64,000 nucleotides of DNA from Saprospiraceae bacterium (GTDB taxonomy: Bacteria; Bacteroidota; Bacteroidia; Chitinophagales; Saprospiraceae): the NCBI GenBank assembly GCA_020627785.1, contig JAHDGF010000006.1, positions 61,815-125,814 of the forward strand, read 5' to 3'. The notes under the pieces were generated by a model. The model searched no databases. It saw only the letters and a list, made by a program, of their open reading frames with translations, and was not told where the DNA came from. Shown one piece after another: positions 1-9,259 of this stretch (position 1 is its first letter; every line of letters begins with the position of its first letter). The position numbers were made by a program, and so were the translations under genes.

Positions 1-438
1 TTTTGGAAGGAGTTCTTAGTTAGTCTTAGAAGCAGGTCTTGCTGGTGCACTAACTAAAAAGGTTCTTTTAAATTTTCTTTTGAACATGGGCTAATTATTT
101 AATGTTTATCTAATATTGTTTGTGAACGCAAAGTTGCATCGAATTAAATTACCAAACAATAGTTTGCATTATTTCTATTCACAAATTTTAAATTCTTAAG
201 AATAAATAATTATTATTATTGGCAAAATTATATATTGTTATTTTATTTTATGCACTAAGTATGTTCTGCACTTGAAAGAGAGCTAAATCAAGGAAATGGC
301 AAAAGGCTTATTTAGGAACATATTAAATATTATTTATATATGAATTTAGTAAGAAACTTTAACACTTGCGCCTAAGAAATAGACCACCGAAGCAGTGAGC
401 TTTTAAAAAATGAAGGCTCATATATTCTAAACTAGACT
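1..438. other. AT-rich non-coding region at window start
   Basis: No convincing gene is visible before the methionine leader. An imperfect 8-bp hairpin (396-403 paired with 413-420, one G-T pair, 9-nt loop) might be the terminator of a gene lying outside the window. A 23-codon minus-strand frame (16-87) rich in Lys and Arg is too short to support as a gene. The rest is low-complexity A/T sequence. Confidence 0.5.
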
Positions 439-467
439 CTTGAATTGTTCTTTTTTAGCTAGATTTG
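439..467 (+). promoter_or_regulatory. Putative Bacteroidota-type promoter of the methionine operon
   Basis: TAGATTTG at 460-467 matches the Bacteroidota -7 consensus TAnnTTTG, and CTTG at 439-442 lies 17 bases upstream, close to the TTTG -33 element. Transcription would start around 474, leaving a short 5' stretch before the SAM riboswitch. This is inferred from consensus matching only. Confidence 0.5.
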
Positions 468-491
468 TGAAAACGTTCTTTTAAATATTTA

Positions 492-591
492 CTTATCAAG
501 AAAGGTGGAGGGAAACGGCCCTTTGAAACCTTAGCAACCGGCTTTAAACAGCAGCGGTGCTAATTCCTAGCTCACAAAGAGCAAAGATGAG
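492..591 (+). promoter_or_regulatory. SAM-I (S-box) riboswitch
   Basis: The core reads like a textbook S-box: CTTATC at 492-497 pairs with GATGAG at 586-591 to form P1. Between them lie AAGAAAGGTGGAGGGAAA (kink-turn side), GAAACCTTAGCAACC, and GGTGCTAATTCC near 556-567. These are the conserved blocks of the SAM-I aptamer, which binds S-adenosylmethionine and turns off methionine synthesis genes. It lies 64 bases ahead of the sulfhydrylase start and should control the sulfhydrylase and the MetX-aspartokinase fusion together. Confidence 0.95.
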
Positions 592-618
592 ACCCAGCAA
601 TAATAATTGCCCTTCCCC

Positions 619-649
619 ATCCATTTTTGATAAAAAATTAAAAATGGAT
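619..649 (+). promoter_or_regulatory. Hairpin between SAM aptamer and start codon (probable expression platform)
   Basis: ATCCATTTTT (619-628) and AAAAATGGAT (640-649) form a perfect 10-bp inverted repeat with an 11-base loop, ending five bases before the ATG at 655. There is no U-run after it, so it looks more like a structure that hides the ribosome landing site than an intrinsic terminator. How it couples to the aptamer cannot be read directly. Confidence 0.5.
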
Positions 650-654
650 ACCAC

Positions 655-1830
655 ATGTCAAGTCATAAGTTTGAAACACTCGCCATCAGAACACAGAGTG
701 AACAGAGTCAGAATCGAGAGCATTCTACGCCTTTATATCTTACTTCTAGTTTCACCTTTGAATCTGCGGAGCAAGGCGCCAATATATTTTTAGGAAAAGA
801 GAAGGGAAACCTATACTCTAGATTTTCAAATCCGAATACAACAGAGTTTATAGATAAGCTATGTCTTTTAGAAAATTGTGCGGCAGGAATAGCTACAGCT
901 TCGGGAATGGCAGCGGTTTACACCAGCTTTGTAGCGTTGATTGAGCAAGGCGATCACATCGTGGCCTCCAAAGATATTTTTGGAAATGCGAGTTATATTT
1001 TATCTCAACTGCTGCCCAAAATGGGTGTTCACTGCACCTTTGTGGATGTCGATGACCACATTGCATGGCAAGAGGCCATCCAAGAGAACACGAAACTCAT
1101 TTATCTTGAGACGCCTTCCAACCCTACTTTAAAAATCGCAGACCTAGACTTTATCAATCAACTGTCTAAAACCAATGACCTAGTCTTCATTGTCGACAAC
1201 TGCTTTGCTTCCCCCTACCTTCAGCAACCTGCAAATTTTGGGGCAGATCTAGTGATTCATTCCGCCACAAAATACATCGATGGTCAAGGTCGTGTGCTCG
1301 GCGGAGCGATCCTTGGCAATGAAACACTTATACAGAAGTGCTATGATTTTATCAGACGAACAGGTGCTAGCCTATCGCCATTTAATGCTTGGGTACTTTC
1401 TAAAAGTTTAGAAACCTTAGGGGTTAGGATGGATAGACATTGTGCCAATGCGCTAGCACTAGCACAATGGTTGGAAGCAGACTCGAGGGTCAATAAAGTA
1501 AGTTACCCGTTCTTAGAATCCCATGCCCAATTCCATCTAGCTAAAAAACAAATGAAACTCGGTGGCGGTTTGGTTGGATTTGAAATCGCCGGCGGAGTTG
1601 AAGCAGGAAAGAAATTTCTCAATAGTCTGAAGATCTTTAGCCTTACGGCAAATTTAGGCGACTGCCGCTCTATTGCCACTCATCCAGCTTCAACCACACA
1701 TTCTAAATTAAACCCAGAAGAACAATTGGACATGGGAATTACACCAGGATATTTACGACTCTCTGTTGGTCTAGAACACCAAGATGATCTTATCGAAGAT
1801 CTTGATCACGCTTTACAATCAATTTCATAA
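655..1830 (+). CDS. metZ: O-succinyl/O-acetylhomoserine sulfhydrylase (Cys/Met metabolism PLP enzyme)
   Basis: A 391-residue fold-type I PLP enzyme of the cystathionine gamma-synthase family, which makes homocysteine from activated homoserine and sulfide. The motif YSRFSNPN lies near residue 54, ATASGMAA near 83, VDNCFASPYLQQP near 180, and SATKYIDGQGRVLGGA carries the PLP lysine (Lys206). The GQGR after the lysine is typical of MetZ-type sulfhydrylases. The next gene encodes a homoserine O-acetyltransferase, so the substrate is probably O-acetylhomoserine. The ATG at 655 is chosen because it follows the riboswitch hairpin directly; the ATG at 644 is in another frame. The stop is one base before the next start, implying translational coupling. 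Regulation by the SAM-I riboswitch is expected. Confidence 0.9.
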   Translation: MSSHKFETLAIRTQSEQSQNREHSTPLYLTSSFTFESAEQGANIFLGKEKGNLYSRFSNPNTTEFIDKLCLLENCAAGIATASGMAAVYTSFVALIEQGDHIVASKDIFGNASYILSQLLPKMGVHCTFVDVDDHIAWQEAIQENTKLIYLETPSNPTLKIADLDFINQLSKTNDLVFIVDNCFASPYLQQPANFGADLVIHSATKYIDGQGRVLGGAILGNETLIQKCYDFIRRTGASLSPFNAWVLSKSLETLGVRMDRHCANALALAQWLEADSRVNKVSYPFLESHAQFHLAKKQMKLGGGLVGFEIAGGVEAGKKFLNSLKIFSLTANLGDCRSIATHPASTTHSKLNPEEQLDMGITPGYLRLSVGLEHQDDLIEDLDHALQSIS

Positions 1831-1831
1831 A

Positions 1832-4165
1832 ATGGTACAAAAGTATAAACACAGCGAGCCCTTGGTTTTTGAATCAAATGAAACCATTGAAAATATTGAA
1901 ATTGCCTATCACACTTTTGGCCAACTAAATAAGGCCAAGGATAATGTGATATGGGTCTGTCATGCAATTTCTGCCAATTCAGATGTCATGAGTTGGTGGC
2001 CTGGATTATTTGGAGAAAAGGACTTCTATAATCCTACCGACTACTTCATTGTCTGTGCCAACGCCATTGGTTCACCTTTCGGCACAACCATGCCCGAAAA
2101 TTTAGATTTTCCAAGCTTTACAATCAGAGATGTTGCCAAAGCACATCTGCTACTAGCAGAACATTTAAAGATCAATAACATACATACACTAATCGGCGGT
2201 TCGTTTGGTGGATATCAAGCACTCGAGTTCGCTTATAGTTTCCCTCATGAGATCAAACATTTAATCTTGCTTGCTAGCAGTGCTCGAGAGTCCGCGTGGG
2301 GAATTGCCATTCACGAATCGCAACGGATTGCCTTGAAAGCTGACCCAAGTTTTGGGGAACCCAATGGAGGTCAAGCCGGAATGAAAACCGCACGGTCGAT
2401 TGCCATGCTTACTTATCGGACGAGTGAAGGTTTAATAAAAGATCAAACGGACGCAGATGCCAAATTAGACAATTTTAAAGCCTCATCCTACATTAACTAC
2501 CATGGAGATAAGTTTGTAAAATCATTCAATGCATTGAGTTATTATTATCTCACAAAATGTATTGACTCACATAACATTGGAAGAAACAGAGGTGGTGAAG
2601 TAAAAGCTTTACAATCGATCAATATTCCAACCCTCGTGATAGGATTTAATTCAGATACTTTGGTTCCAGTACGGTTCCAAAAATTCTTGGCTGAACATCT
2701 CCCTAAATCCATTTTTAGGGAATTTGAATCGAAGTACGGACACGATGGTTTTCTGAAAGAAACCGAAAAGATAACTGATGCCATACAGAAATTTTATCGA
2801 AATACTTCCATCGAGAATTCAGACGCGAAAAGAACAATTTTAAAATTTGGTGGCTCCTCACTATACGGAAAAGAAAACTTAGATAAAGTTACTGGGATTG
2901 TTTCGCGGGCCACAGAACAAGGACCTTTAGCCGTAGTTGTGTCAGCACGAGGTAAGACTACAGACCACTTAATCAAACTCTACAATCTAGCCAAAGTTGG
3001 GAAAGATTTTACCACTGAATTTGAGGCATTTAAAAACTACCAACATCAGGATTTGGGCAACTTTGATTTGACCAAAGATCTGAACGAATTAGAAACAACT
3101 TTGAAAGCCATTCAGTGGCTCAAGGCCAATGAAAATGAATTTGCTTATGATTGGGTGTTATCCTTTGGAGAGATCATGAGCGCTAAAAGCCTCACACATT
3201 TACTTCAAGCAAAAGGAATAAAAACTTGTTTCATTGATGCTAGAAAAATAATTCATACGGAATTAGTCTTGGATGAATTTGAAATAAACGTGGAAAAAAG
3301 TAGGAGTAAGACACAAGAAGTATTTCAAGAATTGTCATCCAATGTTACTCCAATCGTAACTGGCTTTATAGCCACTAGCGAAAAAGGAAGAACGGTCACC
3401 TTAGGAAGAAATGGCTCTAACTATTCAGCGACCTTAATTGCAAGTTTTATCCAAGCCAAAGAAGTTCAGAATTGGACAGATGTACAAGGAATTTATAGCT
3501 CCAACCCATCGATAGTACCCGACGCTCTACAAATTAAAAACATGACTTATCGAGAGGCGAATGAAATGGCAAATTTCGGTGTCAATTTACTTCACCCAAA
3601 AACCATTGTCCCCTTAATGCAATCAAAAATTCCGCTGGTCATTAAATCTACCATGGAACCGACCATGCCTGGAACAACCATAAATTACGAGGGAGGAGAA
3701 AGAGGTATTAAAGCGGTCACGATGGTTGACAATGTCGCTCTCGTTGCCATAGAAGGAAATGGACTTTCAGGAAAGGTCGGAATTGATGCAAGAATTTTCA
3801 CTGCACTCCAAAAGAAAAATATCAGTGTAAAAATGATATCCCAAGCTTCTTCTGAACGAGGAATTGGTTTTGCAATTTCTGAATCAAATATAAAGGATAC
3901 AGAATTGTTACTAAATGAAGAATTCAAAGATGAGTTAAGGAAAGAATACATTTCATCCATCCGAATTAATAATGATGTAGGCATTATTGCCATAATAGGC
4001 AGACACAATTACGCTTTAGAGAAAGCGATATCAATTTTAAGAAAAAATAAGATTTGGATGCATTTAATAAGTAACAGTATAAGTGGAGAACACATCTCTT
4101 TAGTCATAGATAAAGGAAGTTTAAAAGAGGCTACAAGATTGGTGCACAAGGAAGTATTTGCTTGA
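1832..4165 (+). CDS. metX: Fused homoserine O-acetyltransferase / aspartate kinase
   Basis: A 777-residue fusion. Residues 1 to about 328 are a MetX-type alpha/beta hydrolase: nucleophile Ser124 in GGSFGG, Asp in NSDTLVP, His in YGHDGFL; this domain acetylates homoserine. From Lys338 (KFGGSS) to the end is an aspartokinase with GRNGSNYSATLIA, NWTDVQGIY, NFGVNLLHPKTI and two C-terminal ACT domains. The ACT region and the GRNGS motif resemble the ThrA-type kinase of AK-homoserine dehydrogenase fusions, but no dehydrogenase follows. So the first step from aspartate and the committed step to methionine are on one chain. An in-frame ATG at 1784 lies inside the previous gene; the ATG at 1832, one base after its stop, gives a normal MetX N terminus. 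Family members usually have GSDYSA; here it is GSNYSA. Confidence 0.9.
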   Translation: MVQKYKHSEPLVFESNETIENIEIAYHTFGQLNKAKDNVIWVCHAISANSDVMSWWPGLFGEKDFYNPTDYFIVCANAIGSPFGTTMPENLDFPSFTIRDVAKAHLLLAEHLKINNIHTLIGGSFGGYQALEFAYSFPHEIKHLILLASSARESAWGIAIHESQRIALKADPSFGEPNGGQAGMKTARSIAMLTYRTSEGLIKDQTDADAKLDNFKASSYINYHGDKFVKSFNALSYYYLTKCIDSHNIGRNRGGEVKALQSINIPTLVIGFNSDTLVPVRFQKFLAEHLPKSIFREFESKYGHDGFLKETEKITDAIQKFYRNTSIENSDAKRTILKFGGSSLYGKENLDKVTGIVSRATEQGPLAVVVSARGKTTDHLIKLYNLAKVGKDFTTEFEAFKNYQHQDLGNFDLTKDLNELETTLKAIQWLKANENEFAYDWVLSFGEIMSAKSLTHLLQAKGIKTCFIDARKIIHTELVLDEFEINVEKSRSKTQEVFQELSSNVTPIVTGFIATSEKGRTVTLGRNGSNYSATLIASFIQAKEVQNWTDVQGIYSSNPSIVPDALQIKNMTYREANEMANFGVNLLHPKTIVPLMQSKIPLVIKSTMEPTMPGTTINYEGGERGIKAVTMVDNVALVAIEGNGLSGKVGIDARIFTALQKKNISVKMISQASSERGIGFAISESNIKDTELLLNEEFKDELRKEYISSIRINNDVGIIAIIGRHNYALEKAISILRKNKIWMHLISNSISGEHISLVIDKGSLKEATRLVHKEVFA

Positions 4166-4313
4166 TGAAATGGAAATTAAAAATTTCAAAATCATCAAGG
4201 ATTAATAGCTTCTTTACAAAAGCTTAATAAATCAATTAAGAAGACTTTATTGGATTGAATTCGGTCATTAGTTAGAGTATATTGCGCCAAATTTCAAACA
4301 AACAATATAAACA

Positions 4314-4772
4314 ATGAATTTTAAAACGCTTTTATTCGCAATGGTTGCCATGTTTTCAATCACAATGATTGGATGTACAGAAGACCCTTGTGATGAAAAC
4401 CCAGATGGTTTAGAATGTGAAACTGGTGATTTTGACGGTGACGGTATTGCAAACGCAGATGATACAGCACCTAGTGATCCATGTGTTCCAAATTTCCCAA
4501 GCTTTGAAGACAACCTAATTGGAAGTTGGACTTATAGTGTATTTGGTTCTCCAGGAGAAGTCAAATTTAATGAAGATGGCACCTATGAAGAACCAGTAGG
4601 AGAAATTGTATCGAATGGTGAAATTGAGAGCCGCAACTGGACTTTTGTTGATGGTACTTTGACTTTTGATGTTGGGAATGCCCAATTCTTTTTATCAATG
4701 GTAGCCTATGATTGTGAAGAAATCACTTTTGATTTAGGTGGAATTTCTGAAATAATATTTACTAGAAAGTAA
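4314..4772 (+). CDS. Lipoprotein with thrombospondin-3-like calcium loop and lipocalin-like domain
   Basis: 152 residues. The N terminus is a lipoprotein signal with the lipobox ending in IGC (Cys21), followed by acidic residues. Residues about 38-52 (DFDGDGIANADDTAPSDPC) match a thrombospondin type 3 repeat, a calcium-binding loop common in Bacteroidota envelope proteins. The remainder starts with LIGSWTY and has FNEDGTY, the pattern of lipocalin-like domains found in small Bacteroidota lipoproteins. The substrate is unknown. It stands alone between the methionine operon and a histidine kinase and is followed by a strong hairpin terminator. Envelope location is confident; biochemical role is not. 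Confidence 0.75.
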   Translation: MNFKTLLFAMVAMFSITMIGCTEDPCDENPDGLECETGDFDGDGIANADDTAPSDPCVPNFPSFEDNLIGSWTYSVFGSPGEVKFNEDGTYEEPVGEIVSNGEIESRNWTFVDGTLTFDVGNAQFFLSMVAYDCEEITFDLGGISEIIFTRK

Positions 4773-4783
4773 ACCATCATTTT

Positions 4784-4824
4784 AATTACTACTCAACTAA
4801 AGTTCCTTTAGCTGAGTAGTAATT
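4784..4824. terminator. Long hairpin, probable terminator
   Basis: A 19-bp stem (4784-4802 with 4806-4824, one A-C mismatch) and a 3-base loop lies 12 bases after the lipoprotein stop. There is no clear U-run after it, but the stem strength and position fit a transcription end point. Confidence 0.7.
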
Positions 4825-5036
4825 ATTCATCCTTGCTCACAAGCGCTTCCCTCTTTCTGATTTTTTGATTTTAAGCCATGCTTAACATCAAACATCAGAC
4901 CCAATCCCCAAAATGCTAACCATCCGACAATTATTCCATTTGACTAAGGATAGAAACTACTAAGGATGACAAGAAAAAAACAGTTATACATTTCCTAGAA
5001 CAGTGTTCAGTAAAAGAGCATATATTATATGTTCAT

Positions 5037-7376
5037 ATGAGAAACTTCCGTTCACATATAGTCATACTAGGTTTACTATTTTGCATGTGCAATCTGTATG
5101 CAAATGGGCCAGTCGTGCAAAATTTTGAAGAAGATTTTATTGAACTCAGAAAGCAGGTCGAACTATGTCATAAGTCGACCATAGATTTATTCCAGGAACT
5201 TGAAACCCAATTAAATTTAAATGAAATAAGTGATCAAGGTTTTGAATTTTATCTTTTAAAAACCAAGTTTTACTTTGATCGAAGAAATGATGATCAGGCT
5301 CGTGAATCATTAAAATTAGCCAAACCATTTTACGAAAAATCTTCCAATGAACTATTCAAATTAAAATTTGAAAGCCTAAATCTTGAATTGAACATCTTTA
5401 ATTCTTCAGATTTAGATGAAATCAAACTTCATCATAAAAAAGCCTTAGAACTTCAAGACCCTTTAAGCATAGTAAATGCAAAGGCTTTGCTGACAAGAAT
5501 GTATCATAAAAATCTAAAACATGATTCAGCACAAATCGTCGCAAAAGAAGCATTTCAACTTGCAGACAACCACAATTTAAAAGAAGAAAAAGGTAGCATT
5601 ACCCAAATGCTAGGAACGATAGAATATAACAAATCCAATTATGAAAAGGCTCTTGAATTATTAGAAGAGGCTGGAAGATATTATAAAGAAGCAAACAAAG
5701 AATTAGGTTATGCATCAATCCTAAATACCTCCGCAATTATTTATAGAAAAAAAGGACTCTACAATCAAGCACTAAAAATTCTATACGCAAGCCTAGAAAT
5801 TTTTGAAAGATATGAGGTGAATACATCCATTGGATTTATTTACAACAACATTGGCAATCTACAAGAAAAACTGGGTGAACCGGCGAAAGCCATAGAGAAC
5901 TTTGAAAGGGCTAAAGAATATATGTCGGAAAAAATTAGCGAACGACACATTTCCTACATCAATACCAACATTGGTAAATCTTATTTACAACTCGGTGAAT
6001 ATGAAAAAGCAGAAAAGGCATTACTCGAAGGAATCAAAACAAAAGAGAAGATAGAAGACTTATATTTTCTCAGCTTCAGCTACAATACCTTGGGGCAGCT
6101 TTATTTGAAACAATCAAAAATTTCGGCAGCACTAGAACAATTTGAGAAAGCATTAAAAACTTCAAAACAAGTGGAGTCTAATGCAGAGTTAAGTCACACC
6201 TATTTAGGTCTCGCAAAAATCAGTCTCTATAATAACGATAACAAAAGTATGATCGATTATGGAAAACTTGCTTTAGAAATTGCCCAAGAGAATGAAGATC
6301 TAGATGATCAATATGAAGCACTTTCATTTCTTTCAGAGGCTTACGCAAAAATCCAAAATTACGAAAGATCACTATCGATAAATAAAAAATCTGCACTACT
6401 AAAAGATTCAATAATCAATGTTCAAAAAGCCAAGGAATTACAGAATATAAGTTCGAAATATGAAAACCAACAAAAAGAACTTAAAATTGTCCGTTTGGAA
6501 AATGAAAACCTAAAGAAAGATACGATCATTCAATCCAACAAACAGCAGAGTCGAATTTTTGCCTTGCTTGCCCTAGGTTCTTTGCTCATCCTCTCACTAT
6601 TTGGATGGAACTTTTTTCAAAAGCAAAAAACGAATCTGGAACTTGAAACATTAAATAACGCACTCCAAGAAAGTAATAGCAAATACCAAGAATCCAATGC
6701 ACAATTAAAACAATTCGCACACATAGCTTCACACGATTTAAAAGCGCCGATTCGTACGATCACAAGTTTTGCGGGACTGTTACGTACGAGGTCAAAAGAC
6801 AAACTTGACGAGAAGGAAAATAAATTCCTAAACTACATCGAGCAAAGTGGACAAAATCTAACGCGAATGGTGGATGATCTTTTGGCTTATTCCAAAGTTG
6901 ATAACCAACAAATAAATATTACGCAGGTGGATGGCAATAAACTACTGCAAGAAGTTTTCACTAACCTAACGACCCAAGCCCAGGAGAAACAGGTTCAACT
7001 AACCTCAGATACAACTCTTCCTATCATTAAAGCAGATGAAATAAAAATTAAAAGGGTTTTTCAAAACTTGATTAGCAATGCCATAAAGTTCTCAGATCCA
7101 AAGAAAGATTCCTTTATCAAAGTGGCAAGTATGGAAAACGAAAATGAATGGATCTTTACCATTATTGATAATGGAATCGGCATAGAAGATACAGATAAAG
7201 ATCTCTTTGAACCGTTTACTTACTTAAACAACTCTGATGAATACAAAGGGACAGGCATGGGTCTAGCATTCTGTAAAAAAATCATCAATCGACACGGAGG
7301 TACAATCAGCTATACCTCTGAGGTAGGAGAACAAACAGAATTTCGATTTAGTATAAAAAAGCAGAGCACTGTTTAA
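5037..7376 (+). CDS. TPR sensor histidine kinase
   Basis: 779 residues with an N-terminal signal peptide (cleavage near residue 23, after YANG), a periplasmic array of tetratricopeptide repeats (roughly 130-450, units such as AKAIENFERAKEYM and ISAALEQFEKALKTS), a coiled-coil stretch, and one membrane helix near 505-525. The cytoplasmic kinase has an H-box with phospho-acceptor His566 (ASHDLKAP), then the HATPase_c domain: N-box NLISNAIKF, G1 DNGIGI, and GTGMGLAFCKK. This architecture is common in Bacteroidota. No response regulator is adjacent, so the partner is encoded elsewhere. The signal sensed is unknown; TPRs suggest a protein partner in the periplasm. Confidence 0.9.
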   Translation: MRNFRSHIVILGLLFCMCNLYANGPVVQNFEEDFIELRKQVELCHKSTIDLFQELETQLNLNEISDQGFEFYLLKTKFYFDRRNDDQARESLKLAKPFYEKSSNELFKLKFESLNLELNIFNSSDLDEIKLHHKKALELQDPLSIVNAKALLTRMYHKNLKHDSAQIVAKEAFQLADNHNLKEEKGSITQMLGTIEYNKSNYEKALELLEEAGRYYKEANKELGYASILNTSAIIYRKKGLYNQALKILYASLEIFERYEVNTSIGFIYNNIGNLQEKLGEPAKAIENFERAKEYMSEKISERHISYINTNIGKSYLQLGEYEKAEKALLEGIKTKEKIEDLYFLSFSYNTLGQLYLKQSKISAALEQFEKALKTSKQVESNAELSHTYLGLAKISLYNNDNKSMIDYGKLALEIAQENEDLDDQYEALSFLSEAYAKIQNYERSLSINKKSALLKDSIINVQKAKELQNISSKYENQQKELKIVRLENENLKKDTIIQSNKQQSRIFALLALGSLLILSLFGWNFFQKQKTNLELETLNNALQESNSKYQESNAQLKQFAHIASHDLKAPIRTITSFAGLLRTRSKDKLDEKENKFLNYIEQSGQNLTRMVDDLLAYSKVDNQQINITQVDGNKLLQEVFTNLTTQAQEKQVQLTSDTTLPIIKADEIKIKRVFQNLISNAIKFSDPKKDSFIKVASMENENEWIFTIIDNGIGIEDTDKDLFEPFTYLNNSDEYKGTGMGLAFCKKIINRHGGTISYTSEVGEQTEFRFSIKKQSTV

Positions 7377-7484
7377 AACTTGCATTTTAAAAACAAGGAT
7401 TTATATTTTCTCATTGCTTACATAATAATCCTTATGGAATGGAGTTATTGATTGGTATTTATAGACCAACTTAAAAATTCAGAA

Positions 7485-8228
7485 ATGAACAAGCACCTTC
7501 CGTCCCCTACCTTCTTCATTGTATGTGTTCTACTCTTGACTCTTACTCCTAATCTTCAAGCACAGAAATCTCACTCGATCGACTGGATTTTCGGAATTGG
7601 AAATTCTGGTAATGTCGAAGAACAAGCCCTAGCCTTTAGTGAAATTGATTCCAATACAGAATTTAAATTAAATGCAGAACAACAAAGAAAATACAATTTC
7701 AAATTTGGTTTAAACCTGAACAAAGAATTGAAGAATGGTTGGTTTTTTAAGACCGGACTTCAAGTGTCTGAAATGGGTTATAACTTAATCGATGAAGATA
7801 ATATGGAGTTTGGTCGAATGCCAAATGAAGCAGGAGAATGGATACCAGATCCCAACATAGATCCTGTGCAAAAGATTTCTAAAAGTAATCTCTTTGTTGA
7901 AATACCAATTAATCTGAGATATGAATTTGAATCAAAAAAATTAACGCCATTTATAGAATTCGGATTAAATCCAATGATTCATTTACTTACACTTGATTTA
8001 GAATACAATACCAATTCTTTTACAACAGTAACATCAAGCAATGCAAAGCCTTTTCATCTAATAGGAATGGCTGGAATTGGAGCGAACTATTCACTAAAAA
8101 GTGGACATAAGATATTTGCGCAAGCGAATTATTCACATCAATTGAACAATTTGCACGAACTCCCTGAAAAAGTAAGATTGAATAACTTTGGAATGGAGGT
8201 AGGCTTAAGAAGGATGATGAGAAAATAA
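7485..8228 (+). CDS. Outer-membrane beta-barrel protein
   Basis: About 247 residues. Starting at the ATG at 7485 gives a good signal peptide (MNKHLPSP, hydrophobic core, cleavage after LQAQ); the frame stays open upstream only to a TTG at 7452, which would place a non-signal stretch ahead. The mature part alternates hydrophobic and polar residues with many Gly and aromatic residues, such as FKFGLNLNKEL, FFKTGLQVSEMGYN and PFIEFGLNPMIHL, as in the PorT-like outer membrane beta-barrel family. No enzymatic motifs are seen. Its cargo or role is unknown. Confidence 0.7.
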   Translation: MNKHLPSPTFFIVCVLLLTLTPNLQAQKSHSIDWIFGIGNSGNVEEQALAFSEIDSNTEFKLNAEQQRKYNFKFGLNLNKELKNGWFFKTGLQVSEMGYNLIDEDNMEFGRMPNEAGEWIPDPNIDPVQKISKSNLFVEIPINLRYEFESKKLTPFIEFGLNPMIHLLTLDLEYNTNSFTTVTSSNAKPFHLIGMAGIGANYSLKSGHKIFAQANYSHQLNNLHELPEKVRLNNFGMEVGLRRMMRK

Positions 8229-8368
8229 TAGCTCTGCTACCTATCAAAATAGATGCAATAATAAACTACCTTTAATAAATAAATCTTTAATTCCAGCTCC
8301 CATGAGCTATTAATCGTGGACTAACAATCGCAAAACATAATGTTCCAAAAAACTAAGCATCAAAGCTC

Positions 8369-9259
8369 ATGAATTCTATTGCTATTTTTGCGATTGTCTT
8401 ATTGGGTGGAATAGGAGCCTTAGCCATTCAAAAATTATTAACCACTGAATCTTGGCAAAAACCGAAATCGTCCTTCCCAAAAGAATGGCGAAGAATTTTA
8501 ATTCAAAAGGTTAACTTTTACAATGCCTTAAATAAAAATGAACGCAACCTGTTTGAATTTAAGGTTCAAGAATTTTTACTCAATTGCAAAGTTACAGGGA
8601 TTGAAGTTTCTGTCAATGACACCGATAAAGTGCTTGTTGCCGCAAGTGGTGTTATTCCCATTTTTAAATTTCCAAAATGGCGGTACACCAACTTATTTGA
8701 AGTCATACTTTACCCAGCCATGTTTAATTTAGATTTTGAAACGACGGGGCCTGATCGAAATATTTTGGGAATGGTCGGCACCGGATACATGGAAGGCAAA
8801 ATGATTCTATCCAAACCTGCTTTACATCATGGATTTGATAATGATACAGATAAGAGGAATACAGCGATTCATGAATTTATACATCTCATAGATAAAATGG
8901 ATGGATCAATAGATGGCATTCCATCGTTGCTTTTAGAACAACCATATCTAATTCCGTGGATTGATCTAATCAATCATAAGATGGATGATATCTATGAAGA
9001 AAAGTCAGACATAAATCCCTATGGCGGAAGTAAGATTTCAGAATTCTTCCCTGTAGTCTGTGAGTATTTTTTTGAAAGACCTAAACTCCTATCTTCTAAA
9101 CATCCCAAGCTATACAAAATGTTGGTAGAAATTTTTGACCAAGACATGGATGAAAGAAACCTTAAGCGATCCACAGCTAAAATTGGGAGAAATAGTCCTT
9201 GCCCTTGTAACTCAGGTATGAAGTTTAAAAAATGCTGTGGCAGAATTCATTATAGTTAA
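8369..9259 (+). CDS. MtfA-like M90 zinc metallopeptidase with C-terminal SEC-C motif
   Basis: 296 residues with an N-terminal membrane helix (residues 1-22). The zinc motif HEFIH (His168-His172) is followed by LIDKMDG, and the third-ligand region EFFPVVCEYFFERP follows near 228; this pattern is typical of the glucose-regulated metallopeptidase M90/MtfA family. In Enterobacteria MtfA titrates the Mlc repressor; that role should not be assumed here. The last 25 residues form a SEC-C zinc-binding motif (CPCNSGMKFKKCCGR), as found at the C terminus of SecA, where it helps bind SecB or ribosomes. A SEC-C tail on an M90 peptidase is unusual. The gene ends overlapping by four bases with a convergent reading frame. 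Confidence 0.85.
   Translation: MNSIAIFAIVLLGGIGALAIQKLLTTESWQKPKSSFPKEWRRILIQKVNFYNALNKNERNLFEFKVQEFLLNCKVTGIEVSVNDTDKVLVAASGVIPIFKFPKWRYTNLFEVILYPAMFNLDFETTGPDRNILGMVGTGYMEGKMILSKPALHHGFDNDTDKRNTAIHEFIHLIDKMDGSIDGIPSLLLEQPYLIPWIDLINHKMDDIYEEKSDINPYGGSKISEFFPVVCEYFFERPKLLSSKHPKLYKMLVEIFDQDMDERNLKRSTAKIGRNSPCPCNSGMKFKKCCGRIHYS

Noticed and set aside
16..87. 23-codon minus-strand frame rich in Arg/Lys
   Set aside because: Too short and without start-site or conservation evidence.
557..793. 78-residue plus-strand frame over the SAM leader and metZ start
   Set aside because: It lies across the riboswitch aptamer and in the wrong frame for the sulfhydrylase.
8290..8320. Possible small hairpin AGCTC-CCAT-GAGCT
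   Set aside because: Five-base stem without a T-run; likely chance.
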